Source: JBDLRH01 sp039800165
GTDB taxonomy: Bacteria; Pseudomonadota; Gammaproteobacteria; Burkholderiales; Burkholderiaceae_C
Direction of reading: 5' to 3'
Length of the DNA stretch: 12,687 nt
NCBI GenBank assembly: GCA_039800165.1
Contig: JBDLRH010000040.1
Location: 1 to 12,687, forward strand
The translations under genes were made by a program, and so were the position numbers. This document shows positions 1 through 6,161 of this stretch, piece after piece (within the stretch, counting starts at the first letter, position 1; each line of letters starts with the position of its first letter). The notes beneath the pieces are model-generated. The model saw nothing but the letters and a program-made list of their open reading frames with translations. It made no database searches and had not been told where the DNA came from.

Positions 1-384
1 CCCGCCGCGGGTCAGGGTTCGGATTCGAACTACAGCCCGAAGTCTATCGCCATCCTGGGCTGGTTTCCCTAGCACCGAGACCGCTGCATCACGGCCGCAG
101 CCCTTCAACTTGGTACGGTTCGACAGGCCCAGGGGGTTGATAGATTTGCGCGAGCGACGCGACCACGGCGCCCCCTAAGCCATAGGAGCGCGAATCGTGA
201 AGCCCCCAACCAATAGCACAAACAGGCATCGTCCTGAGCCAAGTCCAACAGCCATCATCGGAGGCATCCTCGCGCTGGGCGTGACGAGGGTGCTGGCTCG
301 GGCCGAACGAGAACGCGACCAAGTGTCGCCCCCCGCGGCACAGGCATCAGCTGCACCTCGCTGCGGCAAGAAGCAGGTAACCGC
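1..384. other. Left flank of the array, no recognised gene
   Basis: This 384-bp stretch lies beyond the last attC remnant. Apart from the doubtful 65-codon reading frame listed separately, I see no recognisable gene, RNA or intact attC site in it. A short hairpin-like palindrome (GTTCG-GATT-CGAAC) lies near bases 18-31. Minus-strand reading frames here are either too short or run through the attC remnant. It may be further degenerate cassette DNA or the edge of a neighbouring region. Confidence 0.4.
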
Positions 385-394
385 ATTGAAATGA
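197..394 (+). CDS. Possible 65-aa hypothetical protein, opposite to the cassettes
   Basis: This frame starts with GTG and has an AGGAG motif at 184-188, eight bases upstream, which is the main reason to list it. The product would be basic, with one short hydrophobic stretch (about residues 19-34, AIIGGILALGVTRVLA-like) followed by an Arg/Glu-rich segment and a Lys-rich end. That could be a weak membrane anchor, but I recognise no family. It reads against the direction of all the cassettes, and its stop (TGA at 392-394) lies at the point where the truncated attC begins. It could equally be a chance frame in GC-rich DNA. Confidence 0.25.
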   Translation: MKPPTNSTNRHRPEPSPTAIIGGILALGVTRVLARAERERDQVSPPAAQASAAPRCGKKQVTALK

Positions 395-445
395 AGCCTC
401 AGGCGACGAACGCTGTTGCACGTCCGGTTCACCGTAGGGTTAGGC
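385..445 (-). repeat. Truncated attC site (R''-L'' half) at the end of the array
   Basis: The right part matches the attC sites at 914-1023 and 1430-1539: ATGAAATGA-like, GGCGACGAACGC, GTTGCACGTCCGGT and then GTAGGGTTAGGC, ending with GTTAGGC at 439-445. The partner half, which in the other sites reads GCCTAACGTGAAGC and so on, is missing. Similarity stops at about 385 and unrelated sequence follows. Reading with the cassettes, this is the 3' site of the first VOC cassette, and it has lost its L'-R' arm. It is probably no longer a proper recombination substrate. Confidence 0.75.
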
Positions 446-487
446 AGCACCCGGCGATGCCCAATAGACGGTATTCCCTTGTTGCTG

Positions 488-889
488 CTATGAGGCAATT
501 TCATTGCTCCATGCCGCTCGCTGGATGACAACACAGTACCCGTCTGCGTCTTGGAAGGTACGTCCAAGCGTCGACCAGTAGGGGTTGAAGGACTGCACTT
601 CCAGGAACCCCGCCGACAGCATTGCCGCGCATCTTTGCACCCATGCTTCAGTGTCGGGGATATAGAAGACCAAGAGATCCTCCACGGTGGGTGCAGGTCT
701 GACCGGATGACGATGGCAGAAGGTGAATTCGAGATGAAAGTCCGCGCCTGGGTTGCCGAGCATCACGCCGTCAAACCCTTCGTGGTTCTTGAAACCACCG
801 ACCTCTGACAAGCCCAAGCCGCTCTTGTACATGTGCGCGGTCCGGGCAAGATCAACGACAGGTCGAGCGACTCGAAGATGGACGGGCAT
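488..889 (-). CDS. VOC (glyoxalase/bleomycin-resistance fold) cassette protein, YycE-like
   Basis: This 133-aa protein has the pattern of a vicinal-oxygen-chelate protein. It opens with HLRVARPVVDL (His4), then has YKSGLGL at 21-27, HEGFDGVMLG at 36-45, FHLEFTF at 51-57 with His52 and Glu54 as likely metal ligands, and ends with NPYWSTLGRTFQDADGY at 102-118, a signature of the YycE-type branch. VOC proteins form two betaalphabetabetabeta modules around a divalent metal and include glyoxalases, dioxygenases and drug-binding resistance proteins. The substrate cannot be named. The ATG lies 24 bp inside the preceding attC boundary (914), as expected for a cassette gene, and the stop is 43 bp before the truncated attC. 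A visible ribosome site is weak. Confidence 0.85.
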   Translation of the reverse strand: MPVHLRVARPVVDLARTAHMYKSGLGLSEVGGFKNHEGFDGVMLGNPGADFHLEFTFCHRHPVRPAPTVEDLLVFYIPDTEAWVQRCAAMLSAGFLEVQSFNPYWSTLGRTFQDADGYCVVIQRAAWSNEIAS

Positions 890-913
890 GTTGAGCTGAG
901 ACTATTGTGTGCA

Positions 914-1023
914 GCCTAACGTGAAGCTAACCGGCGTGCGGCAGCGGGCGGCGGCCGGTCCAGAAAGAAATGGATCCCGGTCGACGAACGCTGTTGCACG
1001 TCCGGTCGAGCGTAGGGTTAGGC
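914..1023 (-). repeat. attC recombination site, 110 bp
   Basis: It is bounded by GCCTAAC (914-920) and GTTAGGC (1017-1023). The outer arms pair imperfectly, GCACG-CCGGT on one side against GCACGTCCGGT on the other, and the unpaired base gives the cassette orientation on the minus strand. It is the 3' site of the NTF2-like cassette. It differs from the attC at 1430-1539 at only about ten positions and has exactly the same length. Its long central part contains a GC-rich imperfect hairpin. Confidence 0.9.
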
Positions 1024-1036
1024 AGCACAGCAGGGG

Positions 1037-1414
1037 CTAGGGTTCGAAGGGCGTGCCCTGGTGGAAGCGCATCACCCAGCCGGTTGGGCTCCGGTACCAG
1101 ATGGAGCTCCGTCGCGCGTACTCCATGACGCCGTCGTACTCCGCAGCCGAGTCGTATGTCAGCTGAACCGTGTGCGCATCGAGGACCCGAAAGCTCAGGT
1201 TGGCCAGCGGCAACCTGGCAGCGATTGGGCGCGAGTCGGTGCGAATCGCTTGGGCTCGGTTGTAGACCCGACCGGAACGACCGAACTCGAAGAAGTCTGA
1301 GGCGAACCGCTCTTCCTGGAACGTGAGATCGAAGCGAAAGGCCTGCTGCCACATTGACTCTTCGAGCCTCTGCAGCTCGGCCTGATCGGCCATCGAGAGC
1401 GTCGGCATGTCCAT
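1037..1414 (-). CDS. NTF2-like / DUF4440-type cassette protein
   Basis: This 125-aa protein begins with a helix rich in Glu and Gln (AELQRLEESMWQQAFRFD). A segment typical of the SnoaL/DUF4440 branch of the NTF2-like fold follows: RFASDFFEFGRSGRVYNRAQAI at about 36-57, then LSFRVLDAHTVQLTYDS and the closing strand YARRSSIWYRSPTGWVMRFHQGTPF. The fold is a cone-shaped alpha+beta barrel with a pocket. Members include small isomerases, hydrolases and binding proteins, so no reaction can be assigned. The first ATG (1414) is 16 bp from the attC boundary; ATG at 1408 is also possible. It has its own attC at 914-1023. Genes of this family are common integron cargo. Confidence 0.82.
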   Translation of the reverse strand: MDMPTLSMADQAELQRLEESMWQQAFRFDLTFQEERFASDFFEFGRSGRVYNRAQAIRTDSRPIAARLPLANLSFRVLDAHTVQLTYDSAAEYDGVMEYARRSSIWYRSPTGWVMRFHQGTPFEP

Positions 1415-1429
1415 GGTGGTGGTCGTGCA

Positions 1430-1539
1430 GCCTAACGTGAAGCTAACCGGCGTGCGGCAGCGGGCGGCGGCCGGGCCAGAATGAAATGAGGCCCGGGCGA
1501 CGAACGCCGTTGCACGTCCGGTTGAGAGAAGGGTTAGGC
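1430..1539 (-). repeat. attC recombination site, 110 bp
   Basis: Core sites are GCCTAAC at 1430-1436 and GTTAGGC at 1533-1539. It is nearly identical to the 914-1023 site; the first 45 bp are the same. It is the 3' site of the second VOC cassette, whose stop codon TAA (1534-1536) falls inside its R'' core. Confidence 0.9.
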
Positions 1540-1929
1540 ATCGCTCGGCGCGACAACTTCAAGCTTGAAGCGGTCCGGGTCTTCAAAGAACACAGCGTAG
1601 TAGTTCGGTCCACCGGCGAACGGATGGCGATCTTCGTACAGCAGGGTGCAGCCACTATCTTTGACCCACTTGGCGATCTGGTCAACTTGCGCTCGGGACT
1701 TGCCGCGAAAGGCCAGGTGGTTCAGGCCTATGCGCTTGCGGTGGTAGCCAGCGGCGAGATGCTCGGCGGAGGCTGGCAAGAGGCAGAAGTAGGTGTCGCT
1801 ATCACCGCACACGTAGTTCATACCGCCTGACCAAGGCTCGGCGCCGTAGCCCAGCATGGCCATGAAGGGTGTCCAGAATGCACACGAGCGTTCAAGGTCA
1901 CTGACGTAGAGCTCGACGTGGTGAAGCAT
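1534..1929 (-). CDS. VOC family protein (glyoxalase fold), cassette gene
   Basis: The 131-aa product starts MLHHVELYVSDLERSCAFW, a classic first VOC strand with His3 or His4 as metal ligand. It continues with MLGYGAEPW, then GLNHLAF at 68-74 with His71, and closes with YYAVFFEDPDRFKLEVVAP at about 110-128, where Glu124 is the expected last ligand. It belongs to the large VOC superfamily, near lyase and dioxygenase-like proteins of unknown substrate. A longer frame runs upstream to 2010, but that part lies inside the neighbouring attC. The ATG at 1929, 34 bp from the attC edge and exactly at the domain start, is the better choice. The TAA stop is supplied by the R'' core of its own attC. It is not closely similar to the VOC protein at 488-889. 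Confidence 0.86.
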   Translation of the reverse strand: MLHHVELYVSDLERSCAFWTPFMAMLGYGAEPWSGGMNYVCGDSDTYFCLLPASAEHLAAGYHRKRIGLNHLAFRGKSRAQVDQIAKWVKDSGCTLLYEDRHPFAGGPNYYAVFFEDPDRFKLEVVAPSDA

Positions 1930-1962
1930 CAACGTATTGAGGGCGGTGGGGTGGGGTGCGAT

Positions 1963-2040
1963 GCCTAACGTTCGACATGAGCGGCGGGTTTGGGCTGGCG
2001 CAGCTAGCACAAAGACGTCCGCTCGATGAAGGTGTTAGGC
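1963..2040 (-). repeat. attC recombination site, 78 bp
   Basis: It is bounded by GCCTAAC (1963-1969) and GTTAGGC (2034-2040). Inner arms read ATGAGCGG-CG and, on the other strand, ATCGAGCGGACG, again with an extra A on the side next to the gene's stop, which puts the cassette on the minus strand. It is shorter than and different from the 110-bp sites, so the GNAT cassette probably came from another source. The GNAT stop TAA (2035-2037) is part of the core site. Confidence 0.87.
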
Positions 2041-2646
2041 CTCATTCTCTGCTGCCAAGTTGCGCTGCCATTCGCCACGCGAGATGACGTGCGTTGCGAC
2101 TGTGGTGCCGTACCACGACTCGAGGCCTCGCTGCCGCATGCCAAGACGGTCCATCACCCGCCCCGAGTCCACGTTGTCCGGGTGCCTGACTGCGAGAAGT
2201 TCTTCAATAGGAAACCTGTCGAACGCAAAGGCAGCCATACAGCGAGCAGCCTCGCTGGCAAGGCCCTGGCGCCAGAAATCGGGATGGAGGCGCCATCCGA
2301 TCTCGACGGGGTTGCCCTTCAGGCTTTCGAGATCCTCTGGAGGGGAAGCATCTCTGCGAAGGTACTGGATGCATCCTGCACCTGCGACGCGCTCGCTCTT
2401 GGTCTCAATGAGGGCCCACCAACTGGTTCCCCAGGCCGACCAGCACCGCTTGACACGTGCGATCACCGACGCAGTTTGTTCTCTGGTCTCGATCTGACCA
2501 CCAACGTACCTCATCACCTCCGGGAGACTATTCATCGAGTGCAGTCCGTCAAGATGACGCTCGTCGAAGGGCTCCAGGCGAAGCCGCTGGGTGTGAAGCG
2601 TGGTGGAGTGGACTGGTGGCCGGTTGAGCGTAGGGTTAGGCTTCAT
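2035..2646 (-). CDS. GNAT acetyltransferase, RimJ/RimL type, cassette gene
   Basis: This protein of about 203 aa would transfer an acetyl group from acetyl-CoA to an amine. It shows the RimJ/RimL-type opening TQRLRLEPFDERHLDGLH (19-36), the strand EIGWRLHPDFWRQGLASEA (115-133) whose RQGLAS is the acetyl-CoA pyrophosphate loop, and HPDNVDSGRVMDRLGM (155-170), the Asn...Ser motif that closes the active site. The substrate (ribosomal protein N-terminus, antibiotic or metabolite) is unknown. The start is odd: no ATG, GTG or TTG lies just before the domain. The only usable ATG codons (2646, 2652) are inside the end of the upstream CYTH gene, and 2646 overlaps its TGA as ATGA. Residues 2-9 (KPNPTLNR) are encoded by a broken attC, so translation is probably coupled to the CYTH gene. 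A native start appears to have been lost. Confidence 0.85.
   Translation of the reverse strand: MKPNPTLNRPPVHSTTLHTQRLRLEPFDERHLDGLHSMNSLPEVMRYVGGQIETREQTASVIARVKRCWSAWGTSWWALIETKSERVAGAGCIQYLRRDASPPEDLESLKGNPVEIGWRLHPDFWRQGLASEAARCMAAFAFDRFPIEELLAVRHPDNVDSGRVMDRLGMRQRGLESWYGTTVATHVISRGEWQRNLAAENEA
2620..2641 (-). repeat. Half attC site fused into coding sequence
   Basis: These 22 bp match the R''-L'' end of the 914-1023 site at all but one position and end in GTTAGGC (2635-2641). The rest of an attC (the GTTGCACGT part, the spacer, L' and R') is absent, and the GNAT coding sequence follows directly. It marks a deletion that joined the CYTH and GNAT cassettes. Confidence 0.78.
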
Positions 2647-3209
2647 CGGCATGAGTCTCGTTGGAAAGTAGAGGGAAGCCCTTGGGACGAAAGGAATCCA
2701 CCTGTGTATTGCGGGTTGCTTGTCACTTCGAGACCGGCATACCCGGGCGCCTGAAATTTCCGCATGGCGTCTGGTGAAGGGAACTCCGCTTCGAGGAGCA
2801 TCAGGCTGGCAAGAGGCCCCTCAAATTCATCAACTGCCAAGATCACATCCTCGGTGCCGACTAGTCGGTGCCTGCGCTTGCTGAGAATATCGCCCACCAG
2901 CACACCTTTGAGCAACGCGAACTCAGCCTCCTGGAGGTAGATCGAACTGATTAGTCGAGTACTGTCGTCAACGTCCACTTTCCGCGAAATTCGGAGCATT
3001 GGCGACTGACCGGACAGTGACCTCTCCTCCCTGAGCCGGAGGTTGCTGCCCTCGACATAAAGGTCGGAGATGCGCACAGTCTCACGCACGAGGTCTCTGG
3101 GGAGCGACGTGCAAACCCACCGACGCTCGAGTTCCACGAAGACGTATCGGAGCTTCGGAAACCCGAGTCTGGCCGCAGTGAGCGGGTCGACCGTGGCAGT
3201 GGCAGACAT
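2643..3209 (-). CDS. CYTH-domain protein (triphosphate tunnel metalloenzyme family), cassette gene
   Basis: This 188-aa product carries the family signature near the N-terminus, FVELERRWVC (24-33), matching the ExExK-type motif (often IEIERKF). It then has the strands ISDLYVEGSNLRLREE (47-62), LRISRKVD (72-79, Lys77 a likely phosphate ligand) and AVDEFEGPLASLMLLEAEF (125-143) with acidic metal ligands, and closes with GYAGLEVTSNPQYTGGFL (156-173). CYTH proteins bind triphosphate groups and metal ions inside an eight-stranded tunnel. Bacterial members are mostly inorganic triphosphatases, and some are class IV adenylate cyclases or thiamine triphosphatases. The reaction here is not determined. 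The ATG is only four bases from the R' core of the attC at 3214, so the ribosome site must lie in the attC arm (TTAGG). The stop overlaps the GNAT start. Confidence 0.8.
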   Translation of the reverse strand: MSATATVDPLTAARLGFPKLRYVFVELERRWVCTSLPRDLVRETVRISDLYVEGSNLRLREERSLSGQSPMLRISRKVDVDDSTRLISSIYLQEAEFALLKGVLVGDILSKRRHRLVGTEDVILAVDEFEGPLASLMLLEAEFPSPDAMRKFQAPGYAGLEVTSNPQYTGGFLSSQGLPSTFQRDSCR

Positions 3210-3213
3210 GAGA

Positions 3214-3282
3214 GCCTAACGTTATATGGGCGACACAACCGACAAGCCAACGCGGCCTAAATCGGACGCCGAATTGTTGGCG
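3214..3282 (-). repeat. Degenerate attC site, about 69 bp
   Basis: The GCCTAAC core at 3214-3220 followed by GTTATATGGGCGAC is a clear R'-L' side. The partner side is weak: CGCCAAC on the minus strand at 3276-3282, then AATTCGGCG, which pairs only in part with GTCGCCC. The right edge coincides with a copy of the tRNA-Ser 3' end, so the R'' side may have been rebuilt from other DNA. It is the last site before the backbone on the promoter-proximal side. Confidence 0.55.
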
Positions 3283-3395
3283 GAGAAGGTGGGCATTCCG
3301 GACATTTGCCTAGGTGAGCGAAGCGCACATTGCTTTCGCAAGACGGCACGGATTCCTCTAAATGGGCCGCCTAAACGCTGATGGTGACTCGTCAT
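3222..3395 (-). CDS. Possible 57-aa hypothetical protein in the first cassette
   Basis: This short frame starts with ATG at 3395 behind a good ribosome site (GGGAGGG, six bases before the start) and ends with TAA at 3222-3224, next to the attC R' core, the way small cassette genes often end. The product is basic and polar (starts MTSHHQRLGGPFRG and ends VGLSVVSPI), with no signal, membrane segment or family I know. Its C-terminal half is encoded by the tRNA-end repeat and the degenerate attC, which argues against strong selection on that part. If real, it is the first gene of the array and would begin shortly after the GTTAGGG at 3502-3508 on the minus strand. Confidence 0.3.
   Translation of the reverse strand: MTSHHQRLGGPFRGIRAVLRKQCALRSPRQMSGMPTFSANNSASDLGRVGLSVVSPI
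3277..3293 (-). repeat. Near-copy of the tRNA-Ser 3' end (possible attachment-site remnant)
   Basis: The plus strand here matches the complement of the 3' end of tRNA-Ser, including its CCA, at 3745-3761 in 16 of 17 positions (TTGGCGGAGA, then A instead of G, then GGTGGG). Both copies have the same orientation and are 468 bp apart. Site-specific tyrosine recombinases commonly duplicate a tRNA 3' end on integration, so this may be an old att site. Confidence 0.55.
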
Positions 3396-3726
3396 GCACC
3401 GCCCTCCCTGCTCTTGGCTTGCAGCAAGCTATCCCTCGAAGATTACTAGGACCGCCGACTTCACTTTGGAAAGCATTCGGGGGCCGCATCACCGCGCCAC
3501 CCCCTAACCTTCTCCGCCGTCCTGTACGCCCCCAACCACAGCATCCCGAACAGCAGCGGTTCTATTGTCCCCAGGTTCATTGGTGGGAACTTGACCGGGT
3601 GTCCAGCCAATTGGACCAGCGAGGCAAAGACAGAACTCGAACTATCCGGTCGATCGGCTTGGTACGCCACGGATCTGAAAAACTCAATCAGATCAACGCC
3701 CTGCGCGAGCCGGTGTGAAGATTGGA
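3396..3726. other. Junction DNA between array and tRNA-Ser, no recognised gene
   Basis: This stretch lies where an integron platform (attI and intI) would be expected for leftward-reading cassettes. No integrase is present on either strand. One minus-strand frame continues from the tRNA through here and contains a hydrophobic patch (about IEPLLFGMLWLGAY), but it has no convincing start and its first part is tRNA read-through. The only notable elements are the inverted repeat at 3507-3518 and a possible core-like GTTAGGG on the minus strand at 3502-3508. Confidence 0.45.
3507..3518 (+). repeat. Inverted 12-bp copy of the tRNA-end repeat
   Basis: ACCTTCTCCGCC here is the exact reverse complement of 3279-3290 (GGCGGAGAAGGT) and shares the A variant with that copy rather than with the tRNA. 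It directly abuts CCCCTAAC, whose minus strand (GTTAGGGG) looks like an integron core site (GTTRRRY, last base off). The match could be chance at this length. Confidence 0.35.
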
Positions 3727-3835
<109 letters not shown>

Positions 3836-3840
3836 TGAAT

Positions 3841-3864
3841 GCGGTTCGCGTGGTGCGAAGCCGC
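3841..3864 (-). terminator. Hairpin between serS and tRNA-Ser
   Basis: On the minus strand GCGGCTTCGC and GCGAACCGC can form a nine-pair stem with one bulged C and a five-base loop (ACCAC). It lies just after the serS stop and six bases before the tRNA. No T-run follows, so it may be a processing signal for releasing the tRNA from the serS transcript rather than a terminator. Confidence 0.35.
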
Positions 3865-3874
3865 GGATTCTAGC

Positions 3875-5191
<1,317 letters not shown>

Positions 5192-5204
5192 CGAGGGATT
5201 TTAT

Positions 5205-6161
5205 TCAGGCCAGTACCGACGGATCGAAGTTGGCGCCGCAGATCACCAGGCACACGCGCTCATCCGCGCGCGGCACACAGGCGCCAGTCTGCAGTGCCGC
5301 CACGCCCAGCGCCGCGGCAGGCTCCACCGCCAGGCGCAGTTCCTTCCACAGCCACAGCTGCGCGGCGCGGATGGATTCGTCACTGAGCAGCAGCGCGTTG
5401 CGTACATGCCGTTGCGTGACCTGCCATGCAATCTGCCCGATGCGCCGCGCGCCCAGCGAATCGGCGGCCACGCCGCTCACATCCACATCCACCGGCTGGC
5501 CGGCCTCGCGTGCCTTGAACAGCGTGGGCGCATTTGCGGGCTCCAGCGCCACCACGCCTGAGCGGCCTTCAAACCAGGCCGCGATGCCGCCGATCAGCCC
5601 CCCGCCCCCCACGCTGACCAGCACACTGTCGGGCACGCCCGCTTGCGCTTCGATTTCGGCGGCCAGGGTGCCCGCGCCGGACACCACCTCGGGCTGGTCG
5701 TAGGCGTGGGTCATCAGCGCGCCGGTGTCGCGCTGGCGGGCCAGGCAGGCCTCGTAGGCTTCGGCGTACACCGCGCCGGTCACCACCACCCGCGCCCCCA
5801 GCGCACGCAGCTTGTCCTGCTTGGCCTGCGGGCTGACGGTAGGCACGAACACCTCGCACGGCACGCCCAGTGCGCGCGCCGCTGCCGCGGTGGCAATGCC
5901 CGCGTTACCGCCAGATGCCACGATCACGCCTGCAGGCGGAATCGGGTTGGCCAGCAGCCGGTGCATCATGCCGCGCGCCTTGAAGCTGCCACCCGTCTGC
6001 ACATGCTCGAGCTTGAGCCAGATCTCGCCACCGGGCAGGCCCAGCACAGCCGCCGGCAGGCGCATCAGCGGCGTCTGCCGCAAAAACCCCTGCGGCGCGC
6101 GCTGCAGCGTGGCCAGCGCCGCCTGCACCGCGGCGCGGTCCACAGAAGGCGCTGCGCTCAC
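5205..6161 (-). CDS. PLP-dependent threonine/serine dehydratase-like enzyme (fold type II)
   Basis: This 318-aa enzyme belongs to the tryptophan-synthase-beta-like PLP family. Lys61 in GGSFKARG is the lysine that binds pyridoxal phosphate, SGGNAGIATAAAARALG (83-99) is the asparagine loop, and VGGGGLIGG (184-192) holds the cofactor phosphate. The lack of a C-terminal ACT domain fits small catabolic-type threonine/serine ammonia-lyases, which make 2-oxobutanoate or pyruvate plus ammonia. A related racemase or other beta-eliminating activity is also possible. Start choice: the open frame extends to 6341 but is antisense-like and overlaps ispH. GTG at 6161 overlaps the ispH TGA as GTGA and matches the family's N-terminus, so I take it. 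Translation is probably coupled to ispH. Placement between ispH and serS is unusual in my knowledge. Confidence 0.88.
   Translation of the reverse strand: MSAAPSVDRAAVQAALATLQRAPQGFLRQTPLMRLPAAVLGLPGGEIWLKLEHVQTGGSFKARGMMHRLLANPIPPAGVIVASGGNAGIATAAAARALGVPCEVFVPTVSPQAKQDKLRALGARVVVTGAVYAEAYEACLARQRDTGALMTHAYDQPEVVSGAGTLAAEIEAQAGVPDSVLVSVGGGGLIGGIAAWFEGRSGVVALEPANAPTLFKAREAGQPVDVDVSGVAADSLGARRIGQIAWQVTQRHVRNALLLSDESIRAAQLWLWKELRLAVEPAAALGVAALQTGACVPRADERVCLVICGANFDPSVLA

Larger units (their letters stand above)
385..3282 (-). mobile_element. Integron gene-cassette array without a visible integrase
   Basis: At least five genes on the minus strand alternate with imperfect palindromes bounded by GCCTAAC and GTTAGGC, the R''/R' core sites of integron attC elements. 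In the minus reading direction the arm next to the gene's stop carries an extra base relative to the partner arm (CCGGACGTGC against GCACGCCGG). Such an extrahelical base marks L'' and orients the sites the same way as the genes. Three attC sites are complete (914-1023, 1430-1539, 1963-2040), one is degenerate (3214-3282) and two are halves (2620-2641, 385-445). With cassettes read leftwards, attI and intI should lie to the right, but that side holds only about 450 bp of non-coding DNA and then tRNA-Ser and serS. The array is therefore an integrase-less attC cluster, or has lost its platform. An integrase left of base 1 cannot be excluded. Confidence 0.88.

Noticed and set aside
927..1685. Minus-strand peptides containing PNPSLNRTCNGVRRPG-like sequence
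   Set aside because: These are translations of the attC sites themselves. They are useful as a signature of the array but not genes.
2026..2754. Plus-strand reading frame of 242 codons opposite the GNAT gene
   Set aside because: It runs through the attC remnants and is antisense to a clear acetyltransferase; no family features.
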